Shown piece after piece: positions 54,898-63,857 of a stretch of DNA of 64,000 bases. The stretch spans positions 310,001 to 374,000 of the forward strand of contig JAIUOA010000002.1 in assembly GCA_020161295.1 (NCBI GenBank), given 5' to 3'. Both the position numbers and the translations under genes were made by a program. Within the stretch, counting starts at the first letter, position 1, and the number at the start of each line of letters is the position of its first letter. Origin of the DNA: Bacillota bacterium. Lineage in GTDB: Bacteria > Bacillota > Clostridia > Peptostreptococcales > Acidaminobacteraceae. The notes under the pieces are model-generated. The model did not search any database. It worked only from the letters and a program-made list of their open reading frames with translations, and was not told the DNA's origin.

Positions 54898-57267
54898 ATG
54901 AATGAAAAGGCACTCCGCGTGCTGGAATTCAATAAAGTCATAGAAATGTTAGAAGCAAAGGCCAGCTCTTCGCTGGGCAAAGAGTTTTGCCGTGAACTTA
55001 AGCCATCATCGGATCTAAATATCGTTAAACAATGGTTGTCAGAGACGACTGAAGCCTCAGGGATGATGTTACAAGTGGGAACACCGCCGATTGGTCCCTT
55101 TTACGACCTGAAAAATAGCTTGAAGCTTGCAGAAATCGGCGGTTGTCTGTCTCCGAAACAGCTTTTAGAGGTCGCAGACAGTCTTCGTACCTCCCGATCA
55201 GTAAAGAAATTTATCACCTCCTCAGGAATGAATCGAGAAACCTATCCCGTACTTTATGCCACAGCAGACCGTATTCAAAACCAACTGGAATTGGAGAAGC
55301 ATATAGAGCTATGTATTATCGGTGAATCTCAGATCTCGGATCACGCCTCGCCAGAGCTAAAGCGTATTAGACGTGGCATCGAAAGTAAAAATGCCGCTAT
55401 TCGAAGCAAGCTGGAATCCATGATTACTTCCCCTGCTTATCAGAAGTACCTTCAGGATGCCATCATCACCATTCGGCAGGACCGATTTGTCATCCCTGTA
55501 AAGAGTGAACATAAGAATCAAGTAAAGGGACTTGTCCACGATCAGTCAGCAAAAGGGAGCACTTTTTATATTGAACCACTGGCAGTCGTAGAACTCAATA
55601 ATGAGCTACGTGAGCTATTGATTCAGGAGCAAAAGGAAATCGAGCGTATCCTTAGAGTATTGACGGGCGAAGTTGCAGATGTCAGTGGTTCTATTGGTAC
55701 CAATATTGAAGCCATGACACAGCTTGACTTTCTATTTGCGAAAGGGAAGCTTTCACTCGATATGAGAGCGGTAGAACCCGAAGTAAACACGGTCAAGCGA
55801 TTCAGAATTAAAAATGGCAGACATCCACTTATTTCGAAGGACGTGGTAGTCCCCTCAAACGTTTGGCTAGGTGATAAATTCTCTACTTTGTTAATCACTG
55901 GACCAAATACCGGTGGTAAAACGGTTACCCTTAAAACAGTGGGATTAATTACCTTGATGGCACAAGCGGGGCTTCATGTTCCAGCAGATTATGGAACTGA
56001 AGTGGCCATTTTCGATGAGGTATTCGCCGATATTGGTGATGAACAGAGCATTGAACAGAGTTTAAGTACGTTTTCATCCCATATGACGAATATCGTGAGA
56101 ATCCTTAAGGAAGTCACACCGGACTCTCTCGTCTTATTTGATGAACTGGGTGCGGGAACTGATCCAACTGAAGGCGCGGCGCTCGCTATGGCGATTCTCG
56201 ACCAACTACTATCCAAAGGAATTCGCACCATGGCGACGACGCATTATTCGGAGTTAAAAGAGTTTGCAATCGTTACAGAGGGCATTGAGAATGCCTGTGT
56301 AGAGTTTAATGTGGAAACACTTAGTCCAACCTATAAACTATTGATCGGTATCCCGGGGAAGTCGAATGCGTTTGAGATTTCTCAGAAATTGGGTCTTGAT
56401 ACTAAAATCATTGCATATGCTAAAGAGTATATTCATAAGGACGACATCCGGTTTGAAGACATATTAGCAAATATCGAAAAAAGCCAACGTCAGATCGAGC
56501 AAGAACGTGACGAAGCCATCAGAATGCGTCTTGAGGTTGAAAAATTAAAGCGCTCACTACAAGAAAAGGAAGATAAATGGCTTCGCCAACGCGACGACCT
56601 CGTCCGAAAATCGAAAGAAGAAGCACGCGAGTTGCTTAAACAGGCAAAGGATGAAGCAGACGAGATCATCAAGTCGTTAAGGGACATCAAATCCAGCGTA
56701 GATGCAAGTCAAAACAAAGATGTGGAAGAAATGAGAAAGCGTTTGCTTTCGGGAATCGACAGGACCAGTGAGCGCGTCATTAAATCAGAAGCCGTTAATG
56801 AATTTGCGCCTGATTCGCTACTGGTTGGAGATTCCGTTCGTGTGTTGTCCATCAACCAGGAGGGCACCGTCATTACCTTGCCTAACGATAAAGGGGATTT
56901 AACCGTTCAAGTAGGGCTTATGAAGATGAATGTGAACCTTAAGCAGTTGGCCATCATCAACAAGAAAAAGAAGGATGAGAAAGTCTTTCAGAAGGTCAGA
57001 GAATTTACTGCTAAAAGTGCGACCATAAGCCCTGAAATCGATGTGAGGGGAAGTAATACGGAAGAAGCGATCAGTATCATCGATAAATACCTCGATGATG
57101 CGGCAATCTCCAGCTTGAGTCAGGTGCGCATCATCCATGGAAAAGGAACAGGTGCCCTTAGAAAAGGGCTGCACGAGCACTTTAGAGGCCATCCTCATGT
57201 CAAGAAATTTGAAGATGCCGCCTATAATGAAGGCGGCAGTGGTGCAACGGTCATCACCTTAAAATAA
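54898..57267 (+). CDS. mutS2: Endonuclease MutS2 / ribosome quality-control ATPase
   Basis: 789 residues, full length. The core and clamp (about 1-320) lead to the MutS ATPase with GPNTGGKT (Walker A) and SLVLFDELGAGTDP (Walker B), and the STFSSHM motif, then a long coiled coil (about 515-640), a KOW-like patch and the C-terminal Smr domain (IDVRGSNTEEA, IIHGKGTGALR) with nuclease potential. MutS2 lacks the mismatch-recognition domain; in Bacillus it splits collided ribosomes (also called RqcU). GGAGG precedes the ATG. Confidence 0.95.
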   Translation: MNEKALRVLEFNKVIEMLEAKASSSLGKEFCRELKPSSDLNIVKQWLSETTEASGMMLQVGTPPIGPFYDLKNSLKLAEIGGCLSPKQLLEVADSLRTSRSVKKFITSSGMNRETYPVLYATADRIQNQLELEKHIELCIIGESQISDHASPELKRIRRGIESKNAAIRSKLESMITSPAYQKYLQDAIITIRQDRFVIPVKSEHKNQVKGLVHDQSAKGSTFYIEPLAVVELNNELRELLIQEQKEIERILRVLTGEVADVSGSIGTNIEAMTQLDFLFAKGKLSLDMRAVEPEVNTVKRFRIKNGRHPLISKDVVVPSNVWLGDKFSTLLITGPNTGGKTVTLKTVGLITLMAQAGLHVPADYGTEVAIFDEVFADIGDEQSIEQSLSTFSSHMTNIVRILKEVTPDSLVLFDELGAGTDPTEGAALAMAILDQLLSKGIRTMATTHYSELKEFAIVTEGIENACVEFNVETLSPTYKLLIGIPGKSNAFEISQKLGLDTKIIAYAKEYIHKDDIRFEDILANIEKSQRQIEQERDEAIRMRLEVEKLKRSLQEKEDKWLRQRDDLVRKSKEEARELLKQAKDEADEIIKSLRDIKSSVDASQNKDVEEMRKRLLSGIDRTSERVIKSEAVNEFAPDSLLVGDSVRVLSINQEGTVITLPNDKGDLTVQVGLMKMNVNLKQLAIINKKKKDEKVFQKVREFTAKSATISPEIDVRGSNTEEAISIIDKYLDDAAISSLSQVRIIHGKGTGALRKGLHEHFRGHPHVKKFEDAAYNEGGSGATVITLK

Positions 57268-57270
57268 AGA

Positions 57271-57302
57271 AAAACGCACCCTTTATTCTGAGGGTGCGTT
57301 TT
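57271..57302. terminator. Terminator after mutS2, overlapping the convergent rhomboid stop codon
   Basis: AAAACGCACCCT pairs perfectly with AGGGTGCGTTTT. The rhomboid stop codon (57283-57285) sits in the loop, so one stem arm is rhomboid coding sequence. T-runs on both strands suggest bidirectional use. Confidence 0.88.
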
Positions 57303-58113
57303 TAAGTACATCTTTCATATAGAGTAAGTCCGCTTGGTTTGGATATTTTTTTAAACCTTGTTCTATGACATCCATTGATTTTTCGATTTTACCTTCAGTG
57401 AAGTAATAGTAAGCACCTGAGATGTATAAATCTTCATTGTTTTGTTGCTTTAAAGTACCGAAAACTGTCGGAACGATTATTACGACCAGAGCCAATGCAT
57501 AATATATAAACCGTTTTCCGTTCCACCATTTTTCATAATTCAACCTGACGGCGCTCGCTGCGACAAAACCACCAACCAATCCGCCGAGATGACCCGCCAT
57601 GTCGATGTTTGGTCTAATCAGTCCTAGCACAAGGTTGATACCGATAAGGATTAAAAAGTCATAGCCGTAGATGCGCTTATAAACCATGGGGTTTAGCTTG
57701 TATAAAAAGAGATTGGCGCCCATGAGACCGAAAATCGCACCAGATGCACCTACTGAAAATCCATCTACTAAAAGGTAACTCGCTGCAGATCCGACTAACC
57801 CAGAGACGAAATAGATGAACAAGAATTTCTTTTTACCAAAAAATCGTTCGATGTCTCTCCCCAGTAAATAGAGTGCCATCATGTTAAATATTAAGTGCAT
57901 CAAGTCGGCATGTAAAAACATCGCACCGAGCAATCGCCAGTATTCACCTAGGCCGATTAAAGCATTGACCTTTGCGCCTAAAACCAAAAGTCCATTACCG
58001 GATATCACGTCGATGACTTGGGTGAGTAAAAACATCAGCACATTGATGCCGATTAAGAGTTCCGTTAAGGTTAATTGTTTGAAGCGGTTTTTATAATAGT
58101 TGAAGTTTGCCAT
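57283..58113 (-). CDS. Rhomboid family intramembrane serine protease with C-terminal TPR-like tail
   Basis: 276 residues with six or seven membrane helices and the catalytic pair S124 (GASGAIFG) and H175 (AGHLGG); the helix 2 HxxxxHLxFN-type motif reads FLHADLMHLIFNM. A basic amphipathic start and an added helix near 205-225 precede a tail of about 45 residues that looks like one TPR unit (ISGAYYYFTEGKIEKSMDVI), as in Bacillus GluP. Cytoplasmic membrane. Clips membrane proteins; substrate unknown. Convergent with mutS2 and divergent from argS. Confidence 0.92.
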   Translation of the reverse strand: MANFNYYKNRFKQLTLTELLIGINVLMFLLTQVIDVISGNGLLVLGAKVNALIGLGEYWRLLGAMFLHADLMHLIFNMMALYLLGRDIERFFGKKKFLFIYFVSGLVGSAASYLLVDGFSVGASGAIFGLMGANLFLYKLNPMVYKRIYGYDFLILIGINLVLGLIRPNIDMAGHLGGLVGGFVAASAVRLNYEKWWNGKRFIYYALALVVIIVPTVFGTLKQQNNEDLYISGAYYYFTEGKIEKSMDVIEQGLKKYPNQADLLYMKDVLKNAPSE

Positions 58114-58141
58114 GAAACGCTCCTTTGATTAAATTAACTCT

Positions 58142-58147
58142 ATTATA
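58142..58147 (-). promoter_or_regulatory. Probable -10 of the rhomboid gene
   Basis: TATAAT on the minus strand, about 30 bases before the start codon; the best -35 (TTGATG) is 20 bases away, longer than normal. Confidence 0.4.
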
Positions 58148-58227
58148 CCTTTTATTCATAAGCATCGCATCAATTGCTAAATGTTTTCATAAAATATTAA
58201 CACTTTTTCTTATAATGCCAAAATGGC

Positions 58228-58256
58228 TTGAATCCACACGAAAGTTGTGCTAAACT
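58228..58256 (+). promoter_or_regulatory. Promoter of the argS leader
   Basis: TTGAAT (58228-58233), 17-base spacer, TAAACT (58251-58256) preceded by TGC, an extended but weak -10. Confidence 0.55.
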
Positions 58257-58261
58257 TATCT

Positions 58262-58480
58262 TCAAATTAATGAATAATTTCGATGATTGGAAGAGTAGTG
58301 ACCTTGTTCCTTTAAAGCGAGTCGGTGAGGGTGGAAGACCGATAACACAAAGTCTTGAAGAGAATCCATGAGAAGCTGTAAAGCCGGTAGTCCCCGTTAT
58401 GGACATCGAGTGGGTAAGCAAGCTTACCAATAAGAGTGGCAACGCGGAATAATTTCGTCTCTTGATTTAGAGGTGGAATT
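58262..58480 (+). promoter_or_regulatory. T-box leader, arginine specifier (AGA)
   Basis: After Stem I landmarks (AGAGTAGTGACC, GGTGAGGGTGGAAGACC), GAAG-AGA-ATCCATGAG lines up with the valS and pheS leaders and puts the Arg codon AGA at 58361-58363. The T-box AGAGTGGCAACGCGG (58433-58447) departs from the usual AGGGTGGNACCGCG at two places. The terminator is a 12-bp stem with three wobbles (AATTTCGTCTCT with AGAGGTGGAATT) and a T-run. Confidence 0.85.
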
Positions 58481-58508
58481 TTTTATTTTTTTGATACAGG
58501 AGGATACT

Positions 58509-60209
58509 ATGGTGAATTACAAAGAAACGATCGCAAAAAAATTAAGCTCAATTATCGAAGAAATGTCTTTTGAAGAAATCCTTGGATTAATGGAACACCC
58601 TAAAAATACAGAGATGGGGGATTACGCATTCCCATGCTTTAAACTGGCAAAAGCCTTCAGAAAAGCACCAAATGTGATTGCAGAAGAGTTAGCGTTAAAA
58701 GTGGCAGATGAAAACCTGTTCAGTGCTGTGACTGCGGTGTCGGGATTCTTGAATTTTACCGTAAATGCAGAGTACTTTGCAAAAAATGTCATTGAAGACG
58801 TATTAACCAAGGGAGAGGCATATGGTGCCAGCGATATCGGTAGTGGAAAGAAAACCATCATCGAATACTCTTCTGTCAATATTGCGAAGCCCTTTCACAT
58901 GGGTCACATCAGAAGTACCATGATTGGGGAATCGTTACACCGCATTTACAAGTTCCTCGGTTATGATACCGTGGCGATCAACCATCTGGGAGATTATGGA
59001 ACACAATTCGGTAAACTGATCGTCGCCTATAAGCTTTGGGGCGATCGAGAGGTCATCGAAGCGGATCCGATTCCTGAACTTTTAAAAATTTATGTCCAGT
59101 TCCATGAAGCTGCTGAAGAGAATCCAGCACTTGAAGATGACGCACGTGCATGGTTCACCAAACTTGAGAATGGCGATGAAGAGGCAGTCGCATTATGGAC
59201 CTTATTTAAGGACATGTCACTAAAAGTATTTAACCGTGTTTACGGAAAATTGGGCGTAACCTTCGATTCATATGCTGGCGAAAGCTTTTATTCCGATAAG
59301 ATGCCTGCCATCATCCAAGAGTTAAGAGATAAGAACATCGTCGAAAAATCTGAAGGTGCTGAAATCGTCAACCTCGAACCTTACGGATTAACCCCTGCAC
59401 TGGTCACTAAAAAAGATGGTTCATCACTTTATCTCACGCGTGATTTAGCAGCCGCTAAGTACCGAAAAGACACTTACAATTTTGATAAGAACATCTATGT
59501 CGTCGGCAGCGCCCAAAAGCTCCACTTCCAGCAATGGATGAAAATCCTGGATCTTATGGGATATGAGTGGTATAAAGACTGCGTTCATGTTGAGTTCGGT
59601 ATGGTTTCACTTGAAGAAGGGGCTTTATCAACGCGTAGAGGAAACGTGGTGTTCCTCGAGGACGTCCTTGATAAAGCGGTGGAACAAACCCTTAGTATCA
59701 TAAACGAGAAGAATCCTGGTTTGGAACAGAAAGAAAAGATTGCTGAGCAAATCGGCGTGGGTGCGGTCGTCTTCCAAGAACTTTACACCTCAAGAACGAA
59801 GGACTATTCATTCTCGCTTGATAAAACCTTGTCATTTGAAGGCGAAACGGGTCCGTATGTTCAATACACACACGCACGTGCGTGCAGCGTGCTTCGAAAA
59901 ATTGAGGGTAATGCACTTGAAACACCAGATTTTTCAGCGCTTACGGATGATGCGTCTAAAGATGTGGTTAGAATTTTATCTAAATTCGGTGAAATCGTTT
60001 TATTGGCACATAAAAACTACGAGCCGCATACAGTGGCACGCTATGTCGTGGAGCTTGGCCAGAGCTTTAACCGTTTCTATCATGACAATGCCATCCTCGT
60101 GGATGAGCCTGGCGTAAAAGCAGCACGTGTTGCGCTGGTCAAAGCTGTAAAGAGCGTTTTAAAGACAGCGATGAAGCTCGTCTGTATCGAAGCGCCAGAA
60201 CAAATGTAA
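58509..60209 (+). CDS. argS: Arginyl-tRNA synthetase
   Basis: 566 residues, normal for class Ia ArgRS. N-terminal additional domain (about 1-105), HIGH as HMGH in NIAKPFHMGHIRSTMIG, and the KMSKS position replaced by STRRGN, as is usual in ArgRS. The catalytic and DALR anticodon domains are complete (HARACSVLRKIE, YHDNAILV). AGGAGGA sets ATG 58509 over a GTG at 58473 inside the leader. Under the Arg T-box. Single gene with a terminator behind. Confidence 0.97.
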   Translation: MVNYKETIAKKLSSIIEEMSFEEILGLMEHPKNTEMGDYAFPCFKLAKAFRKAPNVIAEELALKVADENLFSAVTAVSGFLNFTVNAEYFAKNVIEDVLTKGEAYGASDIGSGKKTIIEYSSVNIAKPFHMGHIRSTMIGESLHRIYKFLGYDTVAINHLGDYGTQFGKLIVAYKLWGDREVIEADPIPELLKIYVQFHEAAEENPALEDDARAWFTKLENGDEEAVALWTLFKDMSLKVFNRVYGKLGVTFDSYAGESFYSDKMPAIIQELRDKNIVEKSEGAEIVNLEPYGLTPALVTKKDGSSLYLTRDLAAAKYRKDTYNFDKNIYVVGSAQKLHFQQWMKILDLMGYEWYKDCVHVEFGMVSLEEGALSTRRGNVVFLEDVLDKAVEQTLSIINEKNPGLEQKEKIAEQIGVGAVVFQELYTSRTKDYSFSLDKTLSFEGETGPYVQYTHARACSVLRKIEGNALETPDFSALTDDASKDVVRILSKFGEIVLLAHKNYEPHTVARYVVELGQSFNRFYHDNAILVDEPGVKAARVALVKAVKSVLKTAMKLVCIEAPEQM

Positions 60210-60224
60210 CCAAAAAAATAAAGA

Positions 60225-60260
60225 GGGAGCTAACGGATAAATACCTTAGCTCCCTTCATT
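60225..60260. terminator. Terminator between argS and the receiver gene
   Basis: GGGAGCTAA pairs perfectly with TTAGCTCCC around a 12-base loop; T-rich tail TTCATTTC on the plus strand and an A/T-rich tail on the other. Confidence 0.8.
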
Positions 60261-60271
60261 TCTAGTGGATA

Positions 60272-60634
60272 TCATTCGGGGTTGAAACGCTGGATACAGC
60301 GCTTAAAAACGTCCATGGTCAAGTTTTCTTTCATGATAAAATCATCGAATTGCAACCCCTTAAGGCGCTTGTGAATACCCGCGATTTCACTGGAGGTTAA
60401 GATGACGACTGGCAGTTTTTCATATTTTGAGGAACGGATTTGTGCGATTAAAGTCTCTGCACTCATATCATCCAGCTCCATGCCTGTGATAATCAAATCA
60501 ATATCATGCTTAGCCAATTGCTTGAAAAGGTCTTCACCATGACTCGTGCCTATGTAATCGGCACCCATTCGAAGGCACATATCGTGGACGATGCGTCTAA
60601 AAAAATCACTGTATTCAAAATGAAGTATTCTCAT
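60272..60634 (-). CDS. Stand-alone receiver-domain protein lacking the phospho-acceptor aspartate
   Basis: 120 residues with the CheY/receiver fold from end to end. The strand-3 segment reads DLIITGMELDDMS, where the residue after IIT should be the phosphorylated Asp; here it is G51. The N-terminal acidic pair is also reduced (HFEYSDFF). The switch Thr (VVILTSS) and conserved Lys (DFIMKEN) remain. No output domain. It is therefore probably a phosphorylation-independent receiver that works by protein binding. It follows the unknown 167-residue gene by 17 bases. Confidence 0.8.
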   Translation of the reverse strand: MRILHFEYSDFFRRIVHDMCLRMGADYIGTSHGEDLFKQLAKHDIDLIITGMELDDMSAETLIAQIRSSKYEKLPVVILTSSEIAGIHKRLKGLQFDDFIMKENLTMDVFKRCIQRFNPE

Positions 60635-60651
60635 TAATTTCTCCTTCTACA

Positions 60652-61155
60652 CTAAAACTTTATGTGCTCATTTAATATGTCAGGATCCTTTTTCGTATAG
60701 ACGCGTGCAGATCGCTTCATGATGTCTTTGATGGTTTCTAGGATGTTGTCCACATCATCATCGAGCTTAGACAAATCCTCTTTGCTGATGTTATAGTATA
60801 AGTATAGGTCTTCAAACAAACGGACCAATTGGGAAATATGGTTGTCAATTTCGATAAATTGGTTAAAATTACTAGAGTGGATGGCGTTCCTAAACTGATC
60901 AATATCAACTTTTATAATTTCCACGATTTCTTCTTCAGTTTTGTAGGTGCCGACGCTAAGAAAATACGGCTTAACCCTCTCTAGGTAGTAGGTATTGTCT
61001 TCGTTCAGGTGGTAGGCATAAGTAATCTTATAGTCCTCCAGCTTAAATTTTACGAGAAACATGATGCCTTCAATATCGGTTATATGGGCACCGTAATTTT
61101 TGAGTTCTTCCTTACAGAGTTCATGTCTAATTAACCGCGACGACATTATCGACAT
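60652..61155 (-). CDS. Unknown protein, 167 residues, partner of the pseudo-receiver
   Basis: Not recognised. The N-terminal 75 residues are mixed alpha/beta (IEGIMFLVKFKLEDYKITYAY, YYLERVKPYFLS); the rest is helical and acidic, ending in a basic-rich tail. No membrane segment, no signal peptide, no catalytic motif. GGAGGT 5 bases upstream fixes ATG 61155; a longer reading to 61176 would run through the ribosome binding site. An extended -10 lies at 61184-61192. Shares an operon with the degenerate receiver, so a joint signalling role is possible but only inferred. Confidence 0.7.
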   Translation of the reverse strand: MSIMSSRLIRHELCKEELKNYGAHITDIEGIMFLVKFKLEDYKITYAYHLNEDNTYYLERVKPYFLSVGTYKTEEEIVEIIKVDIDQFRNAIHSSNFNQFIEIDNHISQLVRLFEDLYLYYNISKEDLSKLDDDVDNILETIKDIMKRSARVYTKKDPDILNEHIKF

Positions 61156-61183
61156 CCTACACCTCCAGGTTCTCACTAAGTAA

Positions 61184-61192
61184 AGTATATCA
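61184..61192 (-). promoter_or_regulatory. Extended -10 of the receiver operon
   Basis: Minus strand TGATATACT, about 30 bases before the start codon. No clear -35. Confidence 0.5.
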
Positions 61193-61252
61193 TATAAATG
61201 TTATTTGACCATCATTGAAACGTTGGTCTGCAGATGATTTTAAGGAGTACAC

Positions 61253-63022
61253 ATGAAAATTCTACTGATGTCTCTCAATTCCAAGTTCATTCATGCCAAT
61301 CTAGCCATTCACAGCATTAAGCAATACTATGACCACTATAAAAATTCCGATATGCCCGAAGTGACCGTGAAAGAATACACCATTAATAATGATATGGATC
61401 ACATACTAAGAGATTTGGTTAAAGGCGGATATACCCATATTTTTGCTTCTGCCTATATTTGGAATATTGATCAGTTATCCATATTATTCTCAAATTATGT
61501 GAAAGTCAAACAAGAAACGCAAGTGATTTTCGGAGGACCAGAGGTTACTTATGATGCGATTGGCCATTTGAAAAATAAAGCCTTTCTGAAAGCGGTGATT
61601 CTCGGTGAAGGGGAAGCCACTTTTGTCTCCCTGGTGGAGAATATCATGGCGTATGGCGATGAAGGATACTCTAAAACAGAGGGCATCGCCCACCATTCAC
61701 CGTTTGGCCCCATGATGAATCGCCCACGAGATCTGATTATGTCACTGGATCGCATTCCGTTTCCGTATGCAGACCTCACACAGTTCGATAATCGTATCCT
61801 CTATTATGAATCGTCTCGTGGATGTCCCTACAATTGCTCCTACTGTCTTTCTTCGACAGCGCAAGGGGTAAGAATGTTGTCGCTTGAACGCGTCTATGAA
61901 GATATGACCACATTTCTAGATGCCAATGTCCAGCAAGTCAAATTCGTCGATCGCACCTTTAATGCGATTAAGCACCACGCGTTAGGAATCATGCGCTACC
62001 TTGCGGCGCATGATAATGGCGTGACGAATTTTCACTTCGAAATTACAGGGACGTTACTTGATGAGGATTATTTCGAACTCTTATCCACTGTGAGACCGGG
62101 TCTATTTCAGTTCGAAGTGGGCATACAAACCACTTACGAACCAACGATGAAGGCCATCAACCGACCGATTCCATTTGAAAAGTTGAAGCATAATTGTCAA
62201 AGGATTTTATCCACCGGAAATATTCATCTCCACGTGGACCTCATTGCTGGATTACCTTATGAAAGCTTTGAGCTGTTTTTAAAATCGTTTGACGATGTAT
62301 ACAGTATAGGCGCTGAACAAGTGCAGCTTGGTTTTTTAAAAATTCTCAAAGGGACCTCCATAGCTGAACAAAAGGCGGAGCATGGTTATGTTGTTAGAGA
62401 AGAAGCCCCTTATGAAGTCTTGGAAAATCAGTACATTTCATTTAGTGAGCTGTCAAAACTGAAAGAAATTGAAGCGCTGGTGGAGTATTATCATAATTCG
62501 GGCAAATTTAAACATACCCTCGAATATCTCCTTAAGAATCATTTCTCTACACCAAGTGCATTCTATCTCGACTTGTCCCGCTTTTACGAAGCGCAGGGCT
62601 TGTTCGATTCCCCTGTTGGAACGTATCGCCTCTATGAAATTCTTTTTGAGTACTCTGAAACCCTAAAAGTTAACATTGAATTGATTCGAGACCTATTGAA
62701 GTACGATTACTACTATGCAAACTTAAAAGGCGACCGGGAGTTGTTTCATTATGAGGAGATACCAGGGTTTAACCATAAACGGTTGCTACTCTTAAAGGAG
62801 GATTCCTTTCAGCAAAACAGCCTAGGGATCAGCCGTGAGGATGCTAAAAACTTACTGAAAAGTGTGACGTTCATCACTCTAAAGTATGATATAATAGCGT
62901 TAATTGAAAGCGGATATGGTTCGACACAGGAACAGTTGACGATTGTTATGATCGATTATAGAAATAAAGCGCGAACCAACACGATTAAAATAAGCACTGA
63001 ATTATTTACTCAATCAGTCTAG
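61253..63022 (+). CDS. B12-binding-domain radical SAM protein (DUF4080 type)
   Basis: 589 residues. An N-terminal cobalamin-binding-like Rossmann domain (about 1-140, with FASAYIWNIDQLS and FGGPEVTYDA) precedes a radical SAM barrel whose cluster motif is C191-xxx-C195-xx-C198 (RGCPYNCSYC). The C-terminal 200 residues fit the DUF4080 tail common in Clostridia. A methylase or other radical enzyme; no substrate is known. AAGGAG precedes ATG 61253. nadK follows after 8 bases. Confidence 0.87.
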   Translation: MKILLMSLNSKFIHANLAIHSIKQYYDHYKNSDMPEVTVKEYTINNDMDHILRDLVKGGYTHIFASAYIWNIDQLSILFSNYVKVKQETQVIFGGPEVTYDAIGHLKNKAFLKAVILGEGEATFVSLVENIMAYGDEGYSKTEGIAHHSPFGPMMNRPRDLIMSLDRIPFPYADLTQFDNRILYYESSRGCPYNCSYCLSSTAQGVRMLSLERVYEDMTTFLDANVQQVKFVDRTFNAIKHHALGIMRYLAAHDNGVTNFHFEITGTLLDEDYFELLSTVRPGLFQFEVGIQTTYEPTMKAINRPIPFEKLKHNCQRILSTGNIHLHVDLIAGLPYESFELFLKSFDDVYSIGAEQVQLGFLKILKGTSIAEQKAEHGYVVREEAPYEVLENQYISFSELSKLKEIEALVEYYHNSGKFKHTLEYLLKNHFSTPSAFYLDLSRFYEAQGLFDSPVGTYRLYEILFEYSETLKVNIELIRDLLKYDYYYANLKGDRELFHYEEIPGFNHKRLLLLKEDSFQQNSLGISREDAKNLLKSVTFITLKYDIIALIESGYGSTQEQLTIVMIDYRNKARTNTIKISTELFTQSV

Positions 63023-63030
63023 GGGGGCCT

Positions 63031-63852
63031 ATGAACCGCGTACTTATTCATCACAACATCAAAAATGACTCCATGATCGTAAAAAAGGCGTTAATCGAAC
63101 TATTGGAATCCAGAGGAAAAACCATCGTCTATGACGAGCCTGAGGTTATCATCGTCATTGGTGGGGATGGCACGATGTTAAGTGCTATAAGAAAATTCAA
63201 GCACTTGAGAAAGCCCTTTGTTGGTATAGACACCGGGACGCTGGGATTTTTGACGACGATTATGCCAGATAATCTCGAGAAGATTTTTGATGTGCTCGAT
63301 GGAAAAAATTATCGCATTAATTCATATCCACTCTTAATGGTAAATACGAAAACGTTAAGTGGTGACGTTTACACGGAGTATGCGTTTAATGAGATTGCCA
63401 TAAAGCATGTGGAACCCAAGTTGATGGAAGCGAAAGTCTACTTGAATAACAAGCCGTTCAACTACTTTACAGGTGATGGTTTGATCGTTTCAACCCCCAT
63501 GGGAGCGACTGGTTATGCGATTTGGGCAGGTGGTGCAGTGGTGCATTCTGATATCAATGTCTACCAAATCACACCGCTCACGCCTAACGATAACAGTGTC
63601 AATCGACCGATGAGTTCGACGATGATTGTGCCCATGAAAACGGTTTTGGATATCAATATCATTAAAGCCCATAAGCGCAAGGTCATTGTCGCCTGTGACG
63701 GTATTAAGCTGTCTAATGAATATATTGAAGACATACACATCCGAGCCTGTGATGACATGACCATTGACGTCATAAGATCAGATGAGTTTGATTATTTTGA
63801 TTTGTTTAAACGTAAAATTATCGATAAAAATATTAGAAGGGTATTAGAATAG
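63031..63852 (+). CDS. nadK: NAD kinase
   Basis: 273 residues. Phosphorylates NAD to NADP in the cytoplasm. The nucleotide motif GGDGT is at 44-48 and the second signature GDGLIVSTPMGATGYAIWAGG is clear, as is NRPMSSTMIV. AGGGGGG precedes the ATG. It overlaps nothing but lies close behind the radical SAM gene, so the two probably share a transcript. Confidence 0.94.
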   Translation: MNRVLIHHNIKNDSMIVKKALIELLESRGKTIVYDEPEVIIVIGGDGTMLSAIRKFKHLRKPFVGIDTGTLGFLTTIMPDNLEKIFDVLDGKNYRINSYPLLMVNTKTLSGDVYTEYAFNEIAIKHVEPKLMEAKVYLNNKPFNYFTGDGLIVSTPMGATGYAIWAGGAVVHSDINVYQITPLTPNDNSVNRPMSSTMIVPMKTVLDINIIKAHKRKVIVACDGIKLSNEYIEDIHIRACDDMTIDVIRSDEFDYFDLFKRKIIDKNIRRVLE

Positions 63853-63857
63853 CTTTT

